A stretch of 64,000 nt of DNA from Companilactobacillus pabuli (GCF_014058425.1 NZ_CP049366.1:992001-1056000); one strand, 5' to 3'. Positions 17,163 through 27,065 are shown, counted from the stretch's first letter. Program-made: numbers and translations. Notes: generated by a model not told the origin, from the letters alone.

Positions 17163-17191
17163 ATTATACAGTTAGTTAATCGCTGGAACAA
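17163..17191 (-). promoter_or_regulatory. Promoter of the integrase-like/LOG operon
   Basis: On the - strand TTGTTC (17186-17191), a 17-base spacer and a perfect TATAAT (17163-17168) lie just upstream of AGGAGG and the ATG. The -35 overlaps the T tail of the mur operon terminator. Confidence 0.6.
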
Positions 17192-17219
17192 AAAAGCCAG
17201 GCTTTTAACCTGACTTTTT
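17191..17219 (-). terminator. Terminator of the mur operon
   Basis: On the - strand AAGTCAGG pairs with CCTGGCTT, followed by TTTTTT, directly after the EIIA stop codon. Confidence 0.88.
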
Positions 17220-17222
17220 AAT

Positions 17223-17702
17223 CTAATTGACGGCAATTTCTAAAGCTTTATCACCAGCAGAAACGGTTTTATCTTCAAAATCCCCCATATTTTTAACAGC
17301 ATCTGAATTAGTGATGATAGTCATGATCGGTGTATCTTTACCACTAGCTTGAACTTTTTGTAAGTCCATAGTAGCCAGCTTTTGACCAGCTTTGACGGTA
17401 TCGTTTTCTTGAACGAACATTTCAAATGGTTGTCCATTCAATTCAACCGTATCGATGCCTAAGTGTAGCATAATTTCTAGCCCATTTTTAGAAGTGATCA
17501 TTAAGGCGTGTTTAGTAGGGAATACTGTTCCGATAACACCACTGATGGGAGCGACGATTTCGTTATCGCTTGGTTTAACTGCAAAGCCATCACCCATTAA
17601 TTTTTGTGAAAAGACTGGATCGTTGACTTTGTCCAAGTGGATCAATTCACCATTAGCAGGCGAAACGAATTCATCGATCTTTTTTCTAGAAAATAATCCC
17701 AT
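17223..17702 (-). CDS. PTS glucose-type EIIA protein
   Basis: A 159-residue stand-alone EIIA of the glucose superfamily. It passes phosphate from HPr to the EIIB domain of the membrane permease. The phospho-accepting His is in MLHLGIDTVELNG (~85-97) and the second active-site His is in KHALMITS (~73). It starts 2 bases after the RpiR-type regulator and is the last gene of the MurNAc operon. The permease encoded here has EIIB and EIIC but no EIIA, so this protein supplies the missing domain. Confidence 0.93.
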   Translation of the reverse strand: MGLFSRKKIDEFVSPANGELIHLDKVNDPVFSQKLMGDGFAVKPSDNEIVAPISGVIGTVFPTKHALMITSKNGLEIMLHLGIDTVELNGQPFEMFVQENDTVKAGQKLATMDLQKVQASGKDTPIMTIITNSDAVKNMGDFEDKTVSAGDKALEIAVN

Positions 17703-17704
17703 GT

Positions 17705-18559
17705 TTAATCTTCCTCCTTGAAATTCTTAGCAATAAATTTTTGTGAAGAGATGATTTCTTTGACGTGTTTAGAAAAGTCTAACTTGAAGTAACTGTAATA
17801 CAACAAATCAATTGCATAGAATTGGGCAATCAAAGAGGTGGTTGCGGCACTTCGCAAAGAACTGTTTTCGGTACTGTCATCGTGAATCAAAACTACATCT
17901 GACATTTTTGCTAAAACGCTTTCATTTTTATGTGTTAATACAATTATAGGGATTTTATTTTGTTTTGCAAGACGTGCTAAGTTGATAGCTTCCTTAGTTT
18001 CACCAGAGTTAGAGATGATCAAGACTGCTGCTTGTTGCTTTTTAGCTAGTAAAATCGTTGCTATGACATGAATATCATTGTTAGTAATGACGGTTTTACC
18101 GATTCGAAAGAATTTTTGTTGGAAATCTTCAGCTACTAAGTGGGATGCTCCAATTCCAAAACTGACAATGGTCTCTTTTCGATTCAAAATTTTTATTGCT
18201 TTAGCTAAAGAAACATCGTCCAAAATACTATTAGTTCTGATTAAGGTTTGATTGATCCGAAAGGACAATTTATCTTTTAAATCATCGATAGAGTCCTTGG
18301 GGTCTAGTTCATCATAAATTTTTTGGTTCAATTCACTTTCAGCTGATAATCTCAATTTAAAATCTGCGAAACCATTGGGACAAAATATTTTAGCAAATCT
18401 AACAATTGAAGCAGAACTCGTTGGTATTGCACTGACTAGTTCTTGAACACTCATTGAAATTACTTTTGTGGGATTATTTATAACGTAGTGGGCAATTTTT
18501 TGTTCTGTCTTCGTTAATTCGGGCAACTTTTGTTTAATTGAAAAGATTAAGCTTTCCAT
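17705..18559 (-). CDS. murR: RpiR/MurR-family transcriptional regulator
   Basis: A 284-residue regulator with an N-terminal RpiR helix-turn-helix (LTKTEQKIAHYVINNPTKVISMSVQELVSAIPTS region) and a C-terminal SIS sugar-phosphate isomerase-like domain (TIVSFGIGASHLVAEDF; LIISNSGETKEAINLARLAK). The SIS domain senses a phosphosugar, most likely MurNAc-6-phosphate or a product of it. It lies between the permease and EIIA genes with 2-3 base gaps. The symbol murR is by analogy and operon context, so regulation of this operon is inference. Confidence 0.85.
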   Translation of the reverse strand: MESLIFSIKQKLPELTKTEQKIAHYVINNPTKVISMSVQELVSAIPTSSASIVRFAKIFCPNGFADFKLRLSAESELNQKIYDELDPKDSIDDLKDKLSFRINQTLIRTNSILDDVSLAKAIKILNRKETIVSFGIGASHLVAEDFQQKFFRIGKTVITNNDIHVIATILLAKKQQAAVLIISNSGETKEAINLARLAKQNKIPIIVLTHKNESVLAKMSDVVLIHDDSTENSSLRSAATTSLIAQFYAIDLLYYSYFKLDFSKHVKEIISSQKFIAKNFKEED

Positions 18560-18562
18560 TAA

Positions 18563-20035
18563 TTAATCCAATTCAGTAGCTTTCTTAGCATCATTTGGAA
18601 CACCAAAGAAGTAAGTAGCGATGAAGCCTCCAACGTAGGCAGCTAGTAGTCCGAAAACATAACCTAAGATATGTCCATTAGTGATCAATGGAATCAAAGC
18701 GACACCAGAAGGTCCAATGGCAATCGCACCGACGTTACCGAATGCTCCAACAACGGCACCACCAATACCACCACCGATACAAGCAGTGATAAATGGACGA
18801 CCAAGAGGCAAAGTAACACCGTAGATCAATGGTTCACCAATTCCTAAGAAACCGACTGGTAAAGCACCTTTGATCATGTTAGTTAACTTCTTGTTTTTCT
18901 TGCAACGAACCCAAAGAGCTAAAGCAGCACCAACTTGTCCAGCACCAGCCATAGCAAGGATAGGCAATAGTAAAGTAGAACCAGTTTTGTCGATCATTTC
19001 AATATGAATAGGAGTTAAGATTTGGTGCAAACCAAGCATAACCATAGGTAAGAAGAATAGTCCTAAGATGAATCCAGAGAAGGCACCACCGACTTTTAGA
19101 ACCCACATGATGGAACCAACTAATGAATCAGAGATAACACCAGCAATAGGCATGACGATAAAGATCGTGAAGACACCGACTGCTAGAAGCGTCAATGTAG
19201 GTGTCACGATGATATCGATTGAATCAGGGATGATCTTGTGCAATTGTTTTTCGATGATTGAAAGAATCCAAACGGCGAAAATAACTCCGATGATACCACC
19301 TTGTCCAGCTGAAAGAGCTGAACCATTAAAGATATTTTGGAGCGGAACTTTAGGATCGACTCCGGAAAGTAAAGTTACGGCACCAATGACACCACCAAGA
19401 CCAGGAGTTGCCCCGAATTCTTGAGCGGAGTTGATACCAACATAAATAGCTAAATAAGCAAAAACACCGTTTTTAATAACGTTTAGAACCGTAATAAATT
19501 CAGTCCAACTCTTACTGATATCACCAGCAACTAACATATTGGAGAGAACGGCGGCAATACCACCGATTAAACCAGCACCAACGAAGACTGGAATCAAAGG
19601 TACGAAAATGTTAGAGATAGATTTCAAGACGGCCTTAGTTTTAGAAGGTTTGATTTTCTTCTTTTGTTCAGCCTTAAATTCAGCGGCTCTTTGAGTAACT
19701 TCGGCTTTAGCCTTTTGATGTTCGGATAATTGAGGTTGGTTATCGTCTGCTAAATCTTTAGGGAAAGGTTCGCCCAATTTGACACCAACTTGGTCGATCA
19801 TCACTTGGGCAACTTTATTTACTAGACCAGGTCCAACGACGACTTGTAAGGTATCCTCTTGAACGACACCTAAGACTCCGTCGATTGCCTTTAATTTTTC
19901 CATATCGACTTTATCGTAATCGCGGATCGTCATTCTGACTCTAGTCATACAATGAATCAATTTTTCTACATTGCTAGGTCCCCCGACAGCACTGTATATT
20001 TCACGAGCTAAGCGTTCTTCTTTTTTCTCAGCCAT
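18563..20035 (-). CDS. murP: PTS EIIBC permease, N-acetylmuramic acid/muropeptide type (MurP-like)
   Basis: A 490-residue PTS permease. An EIIB domain at ~1-85 carries the phospho-Cys in [11 protein letters not shown] (~27-37). A linker rich in Lys and Gln follows, then a ten-helix EIIC domain from ~135 with [14 protein letters not shown] near the C-terminus. There is no EIIA domain; that is encoded two genes on. Its position directly downstream of murQ, with mupG first in the operon, marks it as the importer of MurNAc or MurNAc-GlcNAc with 6-phosphorylation. It starts 3 bases after the murQ stop, with AGGAGG inside the murQ end. Confidence 0.9.
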   Translation of the reverse strand: MAEKKEERLAREIYSAVGGPSNVEKLIHCMTRVRMTIRDYDKVDMEKLKAIDGVLGVVQEDTLQVVVGPGLVNKVAQVMIDQVGVKLGEPFPKDLADDNQPQLSEHQKAKAEVTQRAAEFKAEQKKKIKPSKTKAVLKSISNIFVPLIPVFVGAGLIGGIAAVLSNMLVAGDISKSWTEFITVLNVIKNGVFAYLAIYVGINSAQEFGATPGLGGVIGAVTLLSGVDPKVPLQNIFNGSALSAGQGGIIGVIFAVWILSIIEKQLHKIIPDSIDIIVTPTLTLLAVGVFTIFIVMPIAGVISDSLVGSIMWVLKVGGAFSGFILGLFFLPMVMLGLHQILTPIHIEMIDKTGSTLLLPILAMAGAGQVGAALALWVRCKKNKKLTNMIKGALPVGFLGIGEPLIYGVTLPLGRPFITACIGGGIGGAVVGAFGNVGAIAIGPSGVALIPLITNGHILGYVFGLLAAYVGGFIATYFFGVPNDAKKATELD

Positions 20036-20038
20036 GGT

Positions 20039-20935
20039 TTAATCCTCCTTCATAGCTTTTCTGACAAAGCCATCGTTTTGTTTGAGATTTTTGACGGCTT
20101 TATCTTTATCGCTACCAGTTAAAATCATAATAATTGCGACTTTGACATCTTGGTCAGCAGATTTTAAAGTATCCGCTGCTGTTTGGTAGTCGCAGTTTGT
20201 TGCTTGCATGATAATTCTCTTGGCACGTTCAACTAATTTATCGTTGGTAGGCTTAACGTCGATCATCAGATTTTGATAAGCTTTGCCAAGTTTGATCATT
20301 GAAGTAGTGGAGATCATATTTAAGACTAGTTTTTGGGCAGTTCCAGCTTTTAGACGAGTTGATCCGGTCAAAACTTCTGGGCCAGTGACCACTTCGATAG
20401 GATATTCAGCAAATTTTGAAATTTCGGCATTTTCGTTACAAGCGATACTGATAGTTGCTGCTTGAACTGTTTGGGCATATTTTAAAGCGCCAATGACATA
20501 AGGTGTACGACCACTGGCAGCCAAGCCAACGACGGCATCATTTTCGTTTAAGTTGAGCTTTTTTAAATCCTCTTGTGCTAAACTTAGTGAATCTTCAGCA
20601 CCTTCAACGGCAACTGTCATGGCACTTTGACCGCCGGCAATCAATCCTTGAACTAGCGTTGGATCAGTTCCAAAAGTAGGTACACATTCGGCAGCATCCA
20701 AAACTCCTAAACGACCGCTAGTACCAGCACCTAAGTAAATCAAACGGCCACCTTTTTTGAATTGTTGAATAATGATCTCAACAGCATTTTCGATTTGTGG
20801 TAATTGTTTTTGAATAGCGAGTGGAACTGTTTGGTCTTCTGAATTCATTAATTTTAAGATTTCAGCAACTGACATGGTGTCTAGTTCCATACTCTTTTGA
20901 TTACGTGTTTCAGTACTTAATTTCGTTAAATCCAT
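20039..20935 (-). CDS. murQ: N-acetylmuramic acid 6-phosphate etherase MurQ
   Basis: A 298-residue SIS-domain lyase that cleaves the lactyl ether of MurNAc-6-phosphate to give GlcNAc-6-phosphate and D-lactate. The N-terminus ([15 protein letters not shown]) and the motifs [24 protein letters not shown] and [13 protein letters not shown] are diagnostic. The frame is open upstream to 21151 inside mupG, but the ATG at 20935 has AAGGAG at the right distance. That ribosome binding site overlaps the last codons of mupG, so translation is coupled. Confidence 0.96.
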   Translation of the reverse strand: MDLTKLSTETRNQKSMELDTMSVAEILKLMNSEDQTVPLAIQKQLPQIENAVEIIIQQFKKGGRLIYLGAGTSGRLGVLDAAECVPTFGTDPTLVQGLIAGGQSAMTVAVEGAEDSLSLAQEDLKKLNLNENDAVVGLAASGRTPYVIGALKYAQTVQAATISIACNENAEISKFAEYPIEVVTGPEVLTGSTRLKAGTAQKLVLNMISTTSMIKLGKAYQNLMIDVKPTNDKLVERAKRIIMQATNCDYQTAADTLKSADQDVKVAIIMILTGSDKDKAVKNLKQNDGFVRKAMKED

Positions 20936-20939
20936 AATT

Positions 20940-21977
20940 TCACTCCTTATAATTGATCCTAAAGGCGGTATTGGCACTAAAGTAGGGTAGTAACTGCATT
21001 GAAGCTTGGTCCAAATGACCACAGACGTTGACTTTTTCGTCCATTGGTAAGCCTGTCTTGATGATTTGAACTTCACCCATATAGCGCCCGTATTTTTGAT
21101 TGTCGATCGTAATTGAACCAGCATTTCGAGGGATGTTGTCGAGTGGTTCAATCGTCTGTTTATTTAAAGCATTCATCCCACGACTTTCGACAACTCTGAC
21201 TACTTGAGCAGCTGGATCGGGTCGATTGTGTAAGACTTTGTTGATTAAATATGGTGGAAAATTTGGACTAGCTTTTAAGCATAGATCTAAAATACCTTCA
21301 GTAAAGTAGTCGTTGAATTTAGTTTGATAGGTTAGATTCAATCTAGGATCACCAATGAAGATTTTGTCGACGCCATATTTTTCTAGTTCTAACGCTGAAG
21401 CCAATAAATCTTGTTGGCGCTGATGTTCTAAGGTTGGTAACCCAGAATAAATTGGTCCCCGTAACATTTGATTACCAGGGATAAAGGCTTGTGTAGTCAA
21501 TCCCAGTTGCTTTAACCAGTGGTTCTTTTGAATAAACCAATTCTTATCTAAGCCAGTTTCAGGACGTGGATAAAAATTGTGCCAAGCCTCTAAATTTTTG
21601 AAATTAGCTTTGAAGTCCCTTAATTCAGTAATATCTTGTTCACTTAAGGTACTAGCATTTAAAGCTACCGGACCGTCTTGAGATAATTGGGCAATTTCTT
21701 GATTAGTAAAGCCGTCATCAAGTCGCAATGAAAAACCGGTTAAATCATGTGGCAAGTTCTTAAGTGAACGCTTGTCGATATCTACAAATACGTGTAGTGA
21801 CAAGTCGTTGGTAAATTCAAGCAATTGTTGTAGACGAGTAGCATATTGCGATGGCTCATCTTCAGGGATGTGAAGCGAAGTAAATATTTCATTAAAATGG
21901 TGTTGCTGCATACTTTGAAGATATTTTTTATCATCCTCATTCAAAGTATGATCGAGGTAATACGAAAACCCGAGCAA
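20940..21977 (-). CDS. mupG: MupG-family 6-phospho-N-acetylmuramidase (DUF871)
   Basis: A 345-residue TIM-barrel protein with a C-terminal cyclophilin-like domain, matching the DUF871/MupG family. In S. aureus MupG splits intracellular MurNAc-6-phosphate-GlcNAc into MurNAc-6-phosphate and GlcNAc. The N-terminal [11 protein letters not shown], the [15 protein letters not shown] segment (~210-224) and [11 protein letters not shown] fit the family. The start is TTG, fixed by AAGGAGGA 7 bases upstream. It heads the operon mupG-murQ-murP-murR-EIIA. Confidence 0.9.
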   Translation of the reverse strand: MLGFSYYLDHTLNEDDKKYLQSMQQHHFNEIFTSLHIPEDEPSQYATRLQQLLEFTNDLSLHVFVDIDKRSLKNLPHDLTGFSLRLDDGFTNQEIAQLSQDGPVALNASTLSEQDITELRDFKANFKNLEAWHNFYPRPETGLDKNWFIQKNHWLKQLGLTTQAFIPGNQMLRGPIYSGLPTLEHQRQQDLLASALELEKYGVDKIFIGDPRLNLTYQTKFNDYFTEGILDLCLKASPNFPPYLINKVLHNRPDPAAQVVRVVESRGMNALNKQTIEPLDNIPRNAGSITIDNQKYGRYMGEVQIIKTGLPMDEKVNVCGHLDQASMQLLPYFSANTAFRINYKE

Positions 21978-21994
21978 TTGTTGGTCCTCCTTTT

Positions 21995-22044
21995 TGTAAG
22001 CGTTTTACAAGTAATATCATATAGCCTGTGTAACAAAATTACAA
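21995..22044 (-). promoter_or_regulatory. mur operon promoter with downstream palindromic operator
   Basis: On the - strand TTGTAA (22039-22044), a 17-base spacer and TATGAT (22016-22021) form the promoter. The palindrome TGTAAGCGTTTTACA (21995-22009) lies just after the start of transcription and before the ribosome binding site. It resembles a cre site, so CcpA roadblock control is likely; a MurR operator is the alternative. Confidence 0.65.
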
Positions 22045-22140
22045 TATGAATCTTAAAATAACTTATAAAATGTAACAAAAATACAAAATGATTAATTATT
22101 GATACTAGAGTAATATGCTAATAAAGAGAGGAGAATGGAT

Positions 22141-22635
22141 ATGAAAACCTTGTATTATCACCAATTCAAGCTCGTAGGGCATACTTATTTTTTGGCCGCT
22201 ACTGCAAAAGGATTAGCCTTTGTCGGTTCAGCAGATGGAGACTTAAAAGAACTGTCGGATTTTTATCTAGATGTTCAATTAATAGAAGATGAAGCTAGAT
22301 TAACTAAAATTGCCACCGAACTAGAAGCGTACTTGTCAGGTAAGCTCGAGAAATTTGATGTGAAGCTAGATATTTCAGGAACTGCTTTTCAAGAAAGTGT
22401 TTGGGAAGCTTTAGAACAGATTCCTTATGGACAAACTAGAAACTATACGCAAATTGCTGAAGAGATCAATAAACCAAAAGCAGTTCGAGCGGTAGGGAGT
22501 GCTATCGGCAAGAATCCTGTCCTAATGGTCATTCCCTGTCATCGAGTAGTAACTAAAACGGGAAAAATCGGTCAATATCGTGGTGGAGTTGTCATGAAAG
22601 AGAGTTTATTGAGTTTAGAAGGTCATCTCAAATAA
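22141..22635 (+). CDS. ogt: Methylated-DNA--[protein]-cysteine S-methyltransferase
   Basis: A 164-residue suicide repair enzyme that removes alkyl groups from O6-alkylguanine. The acceptor Cys is in VIPCHRVV (~142-149). The helix-turn-helix region (FQESVWEALEQIPYGQTRNYTQIAEEI) and the Arg finger segment (KAVRAVGSAIGKNP) are complete. An ATG also occurs at 22135, but GGAG ends only one base before it; the ATG at 22141 has 7-base spacing and is preferred. It is divergent from the mur operon and stands alone. Confidence 0.94.
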   Translation: MKTLYYHQFKLVGHTYFLAATAKGLAFVGSADGDLKELSDFYLDVQLIEDEARLTKIATELEAYLSGKLEKFDVKLDISGTAFQESVWEALEQIPYGQTRNYTQIAEEINKPKAVRAVGSAIGKNPVLMVIPCHRVVTKTGKIGQYRGGVVMKESLLSLEGHLK

Positions 22636-22652
22636 GGGATGGCTTTTTATTT
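22617..22652 (+). terminator. Weak terminator at the end of ogt
   Basis: AAG..CATC pairs with GATG.CTT around the ogt stop codon, followed by a T-rich tail. Confidence 0.5.
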
Positions 22653-22662
22653 TAGCTAGTAC

Positions 22663-22700
22663 TATACTGTGGGGAAAAGCATAGTGAGTAACCACTCACT
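22663..22700 (+). promoter_or_regulatory. Promoter and TetR-type operator of the ABC-2 exporter operon
   Basis: TATACT (22663-22668) is a plausible -10. Just downstream lies the palindrome AGTGAGT-AACC-ACTCACT (22683-22700), with an extra CACTCA-type repeat beyond it. This is the usual form of a TetR-family operator, and a TetR gene closes the operon, so autoregulation is likely. Confidence 0.65.
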
Positions 22701-22733
22701 CACTGGTAAAATACTAGCCGAGGAGGATAGATT

Positions 22734-23471
22734 ATGGCTAACAACGTTATTTTAATGCGGGGGATAGTTAAAAAATTTGGGCAGCAAACGGTTTTAAGAC
22801 AAGTGGATTTTCAAATACCAGAAGGACGCATTATTGGATTAATTGGACCCTCTGGTGCAGGTAAATCGACCATCATCAAGATAATTTTGGGTATGGAAGT
22901 GCCAGATAAAGGGTCGACGACAGTTTTTGAACAAACAATGCCTAATCGTAAATTATTAGGAAGAATCGGTTATATGGCTCAATCTGATGCTTTGTACGAG
23001 CAATTGACTGGCCAAGAAAACTTGCAATTTTATGCGGATATGAAAGCTCTGAGAAATTCAAAGCAATTTATCGAACACATAGCAGAAGTCGTTGATTTGA
23101 CTAAAGATTTGGACAAACGAGTCAGTGGTTATTCTGGAGGGATGAAACGCCGGCTTTCGTTAGCAATTGCGATGTTAGGCAATAATGATATTTTGATTTT
23201 AGATGAACCAACAGTCGGAGTAGATCCAGCTTTGAGAAGAAAGATTTGGCAAGAATTACAGAATCTTCGCAATCAGGGCAAAACAATTTTAGTAACAACT
23301 CACGTAATGGATGAAGCTCAATTGTGTGATGACGTGGCTTTATTACTCGATGGAAAAATCATTGCCTATGACGATCCGTTAAGTTTAGAGAAAATTTATC
23401 AAGTCAATTCGATTGAAGAAGTATTTTTGAAGGCGGAGGGTTTGAATAATGCGAACAATAGCAATCGCTAA
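22734..23471 (+). CDS. ABC transporter ATP-binding protein (ABC-2 type exporter)
   Basis: A 245-residue ATPase with Walker A (GPSGAGKST, ~38-46), signature (YSGGMKRRLS, ~131-140), Walker B (DILILDEPTVGVDP) and the switch His in VTTHVMDEA. These fit the DrrA/YhaQ-like exporters. GAGGAGG precedes the ATG. It overlaps the permease gene by 23 bases and is followed by a TetR gene, a common layout for drug-inducible efflux. Confidence 0.93.
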   Translation: MANNVILMRGIVKKFGQQTVLRQVDFQIPEGRIIGLIGPSGAGKSTIIKIILGMEVPDKGSTTVFEQTMPNRKLLGRIGYMAQSDALYEQLTGQENLQFYADMKALRNSKQFIEHIAEVVDLTKDLDKRVSGYSGGMKRRLSLAIAMLGNNDILILDEPTVGVDPALRRKIWQELQNLRNQGKTILVTTHVMDEAQLCDDVALLLDGKIIAYDDPLSLEKIYQVNSIEEVFLKAEGLNNANNSNR

Positions 23472-24519
23472 ACGAGTTACGAAAGAATTATTGCGAGATA
23501 AAAGAACCTTGATGTTGATGTTTTTAGCACCAATCTTTATTTTATTTTTGATGAAATTAGTCTTCTCAGTTAATTCTACGATGGACGTAAAAGTTGCTAC
23601 AGTAAATGTCAATGAGGGCTTAGTTACTCAATTAGGTAAGACTAGTCATTTAACTACTAAAAAGTACGACGACACTAAAGAGGCAAAAGAAGCTTTATCC
23701 AATCAAAAAGTAGATGCTATCGTGCAAGCTAAAGGTAATAATTTTCAAGTAACTTATGCCAATATTGACGCTAGTAAAACTAAAGCAGTTAAGTCCGCTT
23801 TTAGAATGTCTCTGTTAGCTAATTCTATGCAGGAGATGAAACGAGTTTTAAAACCGCTAGGACAAAAAGTTTCACAGCCTAAAATTCAGCAAAAATACGA
23901 GTATGGTAATGCTGATACTAATTTCTTTGACAAAATAGTGCCAATTTTAATGGGATTTTTCGTCTTCTTCTTTGTATTCTTGATCTCAGGGATGGCTTTG
24001 TTGAATGAACGAACATCTGGCACGTTAAACCGACTCTTAGCGACACCGGTAAAACGTTCAGAGATAGTTTTTGGATATATGCTCAGCTATGGTGTTTTAG
24101 CAATTTTACAGACGTTGTTAGTCGTCTTATTTACCGTCTGGATGCTAAAAGTTGAAGTAGTTGGTAGTATTTTTTACGTAATTTTAATTAACTTCGTTTT
24201 AGCGTTGGTCGCCTTAGCGTTTGGAATCTTAATGTCGACCTTTGCTAAATCGGAATTTCAGATGATGCAATTTATTCCTTTGATCATCGTGCCACAAATA
24301 TTTTTCTCAGGGATCATTCCTTTAGATACTATGGCTAAAGGCGTACAGGCGATATCTTATATCTTGCCATTAAAATATGCTGGGGATGCTTTGAGTGGCG
24401 TAGTCATGTCTGGAGACGGCTTTGGCAAAATTTTGCCTGAGATTGGAGTTTTATTGTTATTTTTAGTAATATTGACGATTTTAAATATTCAAGGATTGAA
24501 AAAATATAGAAAGGTGTAA
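23449..24519 (+). CDS. ABC-2 type permease
   Basis: A 356-residue membrane protein with one N-terminal helix (~22-38) and an extracytoplasmic domain of about 140 residues. Five or six C-terminal helices follow, starting at IVPILMGFFVFFFVFLISG, with the ABC-2 motif LLNERTSGTLNRLLATPVKRSEI in between. It forms the channel for the preceding ATPase. GGCGGAGGG lies 9 bases before the ATG, inside the ATPase gene. The substrate is unknown; antibiotics or lipids are typical. Confidence 0.92.
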   Translation: MRTIAIAKRVTKELLRDKRTLMLMFLAPIFILFLMKLVFSVNSTMDVKVATVNVNEGLVTQLGKTSHLTTKKYDDTKEAKEALSNQKVDAIVQAKGNNFQVTYANIDASKTKAVKSAFRMSLLANSMQEMKRVLKPLGQKVSQPKIQQKYEYGNADTNFFDKIVPILMGFFVFFFVFLISGMALLNERTSGTLNRLLATPVKRSEIVFGYMLSYGVLAILQTLLVVLFTVWMLKVEVVGSIFYVILINFVLALVALAFGILMSTFAKSEFQMMQFIPLIIVPQIFFSGIIPLDTMAKGVQAISYILPLKYAGDALSGVVMSGDGFGKILPEIGVLLLFLVILTILNIQGLKKYRKV

Positions 24520-24523
24520 CAAA

Positions 24524-25165
24524 ATGGAACAAGCATTTGAGGATATAAATGACTGGTTAATGACTAGTGACATGCCATTTGGAAAGAAGCAAGTGTTAAA
24601 GGCTGCTATTAATTTGTTTTCTAAGCAAGGCTATTATGGAACATCTACTTCACAGATTGCTGAAGCTTCAGGGATGAGCCAGGCAACTATTTTTAAGTAT
24701 TACAAATCTAAAGAAGACCTGTTGCTCGTTATTCTGGAACCTTTGATTGAGCATTTATTGCCGACTTATGGTAAAGAATTCGCACAGAAGTTATCGGAAC
24801 AGGATAAAAATTTAGCTAGTATGATTCATTTCATCGTTCAAGATCGATATCATTTTTTGGTACAAAATAAAGATGCAGCAATGATTTTAGTCTCACAATT
24901 ATTGATCAATCAGCAAATTAAAGATAAAGTCCTACAAAAAATTGCTGAAATAAAAGATATTTTTGAACAAAATATTTGGCTGCCACTTCAAGCAACTAAT
25001 GAGTTGAGGGATGATCTGGATGAATTAGGCTTTTTGAGACTAGTTGTCAGTCAAATCATTTTCTATTTCATTCAAACCCAACGAATATCCACTCAAGACG
25101 AAGCAACGATTCAAACAGGTTTGAAACAAATTGAAGTCAGCATTTTAAGGGCAATTAAAAAATAA
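24524..25165 (+). CDS. TetR-family regulator of the ABC-2 exporter
   Basis: A 213-residue repressor-like protein. The helix-turn-helix is TSTSQIAEASGMSQATIFKYYKSKEDLL (residues ~39-66), and a helical ligand-binding domain follows. It has an unusual N-terminal extension of about 20 residues before the DNA-binding domain. It starts 4 bases after the permease stop, so it is the third gene of the operon and probably controls the palindrome at 22683-22700. Confidence 0.9.
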   Translation: MEQAFEDINDWLMTSDMPFGKKQVLKAAINLFSKQGYYGTSTSQIAEASGMSQATIFKYYKSKEDLLLVILEPLIEHLLPTYGKEFAQKLSEQDKNLASMIHFIVQDRYHFLVQNKDAAMILVSQLLINQQIKDKVLQKIAEIKDIFEQNIWLPLQATNELRDDLDELGFLRLVVSQIIFYFIQTQRISTQDEATIQTGLKQIEVSILRAIKK

Positions 25166-25166
25166 T

Positions 25167-25196
25167 TTTACATCTATGCTATGCTTTAACTATATA
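25167..25196 (+). promoter_or_regulatory. Possible recQ promoter
   Basis: TTTACA (25167-25172) and TATATA (25191-25196) are separated by 18 bases and lie 28 bases before the recQ start. Confidence 0.4.
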
Positions 25197-25223
25197 TTTT
25201 TTGATAAATAGGAGTTTTTTACC

Positions 25224-27032
25224 TTGAAATTAGAAGCTATCTTAAAGGAAGAATTTGGTTACGATACGTTTCGTCCAGGTCAAAAAGAATTGATTCAAAT
25301 GGTCTTAGACGGCAAAAAAGCCATGGGGATCATGCCGACTGGTGGCGGTAAATCAATTTGTTACCAGTTGCCAGCTACAATTATGTCGGGACTGACTTTA
25401 GTCGTTTCACCATTGATTTCGTTGATGAAAGACCAAGTGGATAGTTTGAATGAAGATGGTATTCCGGCAACTTTTTTGAATAGTACTGTTGAGTGGCACG
25501 ACCGCGAAGAAAGAATGCGTTACATCGAAAGTGGTGCGGTCAAACTGTTATTTGTTGCACCGGAAAAAATCGTCGATGAAGAGTTTTATAGTTGGTTGTC
25601 AAGTTTAGATATTTCATTGATTGCGATTGATGAAGCCCACGTTTTGTCGTCTTGGGGTCATGATTTTCGCAGTAGCTACTTGGAAATGATCCAACCTTTA
25701 AAAAACTTATCGGCTGATTGCGCATGGTTAGCTTTGACAGCTACGGCTACAGAAGAAGTCCAAGCCGATTTAGCTAGAATTTTGGATGTTCCCGATGAAA
25801 ATATCATTAAAACTGGTTTCGATCGCGATAATTTGGCCTTAAAGATTGAACGTGGCGTAGATAAAATTGATTATGTTTTAAATTATGTGAAGTCGCATCC
25901 AGACGAATCTGGTATTATTTATGCCGGTCGTCGAGAAGATGTTGATAAAATCTACAATTTTTTGAAAGAAAATGATGTTTCAGTCGGTCGCTACCACGCT
26001 GGGTTAAGTGATTCGGAACGTCACAATCAGCAAGAAGATTTTCTATTTGACCGAATCAACGTAATCGTTGCGACAAATGCTTTCGGAATGGGTATCAATA
26101 AGACTAACGTGCGCTATGTGCTGCATTTTACGGTACCTGGGACAATTGAGAACTATTATCAAGAAGTTGGTCGTGCAGGACGTGATGGATTGCCAGCTGA
26201 AGCAGTTTTATTGTATACGCCAGCAGATTTGCGCTTGCATCAATTTTTCATCAATAAATCCTTAGGTGATGATCAATACAAGTTGAGTTTGCGTAAGAAA
26301 CTATTTGAGATGAGTCGTTATGCTGAAACGCAGACGTGTCTGATGAAGTTTATTTTGGATTACTTTGGGGAAACGAATACCCAAGTTTGTGGTCGCTGTT
26401 CTAACTGTTTAGATGACCGTGAAGTGGTGGATGTAACAGCTGATGCCCAAAAAGCCTTGAGCTGTGTCGTTAGAATGGGACAAAACTTCGGTAAGAAGAT
26501 GATTACCAGAGTTTTAGTCGGCAAAGATGACGTAGCAAATGACTGGCATCATTTTGAAGAACTGTCGACTTTTGGTATTTTTGAAGATTGGACCTTAAAA
26601 GAAACGAGCCGTTTTATTGAATTTTTGGCAGCCAATGGTTATTTGACCGGGTCAGGTGGTAAGTATCCAACCTTGAAATTGTCAGAAAAGGGCGTTGACG
26701 TCTTAAAAGGAAAAATTAACGTGGCCAGACGTCAAGATCTTCCGAAATACAAACCAGAAAACGTTACTAAGAGTAGAACCATTGTGGCTGATGGCAGTTT
26801 CGATATGGATCTATTCGAGAAATTACGTGCTTTGAGAACGAAGTGGGCGAGAAAACAAGCTTTGCCACCATTTATGATTTTTTCAGATAAGACTTTGAAA
26901 GATATGTGCGTGAAAAATCCAGTTACTGAAGCCGACTTCCTCAACGTCAGTGGAGTGGGTAAAGTAAAACTAGAGCAGTATGGTGAAAGCTTCTTAAATG
27001 AAATTAAAGAGTATCAAGCTTCAGAAGTGTAG
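25224..27032 (+). CDS. recQ: ATP-dependent DNA helicase RecQ
   Basis: A 602-residue 3'-5' helicase for recombination and fork repair. The helicase core has MPTGGGKSICYQLP (Walker A) and IDEAHVLSSWG (DEAH box). Motif VI is VGRAGRDG, the zinc-binding cluster is CGRCSNCL, a winged-helix RQC region follows, and an HRDC domain ends the protein (NVSGVGKVKLEQYGESFL). The start is TTG, supported by AGGAG 9 bases upstream. It is complete and of normal length. Confidence 0.96.
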   Translation: MKLEAILKEEFGYDTFRPGQKELIQMVLDGKKAMGIMPTGGGKSICYQLPATIMSGLTLVVSPLISLMKDQVDSLNEDGIPATFLNSTVEWHDREERMRYIESGAVKLLFVAPEKIVDEEFYSWLSSLDISLIAIDEAHVLSSWGHDFRSSYLEMIQPLKNLSADCAWLALTATATEEVQADLARILDVPDENIIKTGFDRDNLALKIERGVDKIDYVLNYVKSHPDESGIIYAGRREDVDKIYNFLKENDVSVGRYHAGLSDSERHNQQEDFLFDRINVIVATNAFGMGINKTNVRYVLHFTVPGTIENYYQEVGRAGRDGLPAEAVLLYTPADLRLHQFFINKSLGDDQYKLSLRKKLFEMSRYAETQTCLMKFILDYFGETNTQVCGRCSNCLDDREVVDVTADAQKALSCVVRMGQNFGKKMITRVLVGKDDVANDWHHFEELSTFGIFEDWTLKETSRFIEFLAANGYLTGSGGKYPTLKLSEKGVDVLKGKINVARRQDLPKYKPENVTKSRTIVADGSFDMDLFEKLRALRTKWARKQALPPFMIFSDKTLKDMCVKNPVTEADFLNVSGVGKVKLEQYGESFLNEIKEYQASEV

Positions 27033-27035
27033 TTA

Positions 27036-27065
27036 ATAGGTCATTTAGAAATGATCTATTTTTTT
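27036..27065 (+). terminator. Terminator after recQ
   Basis: ATAGGTCATTT pairs with AAATGATCTAT, followed by seven Ts. Confidence 0.88.

Noticed and set aside
19068-19424. 118-codon open frame on the + strand
   Set aside because: It lies antisense inside the PTS permease gene, has no ribosome binding site and has a composition typical of a shadow frame.
20936-21151. Longer murQ with an N-terminal extension
   Set aside because: The extra codons lie inside mupG in another frame; the family N-terminus and ribosome binding site fix the start at 20935.
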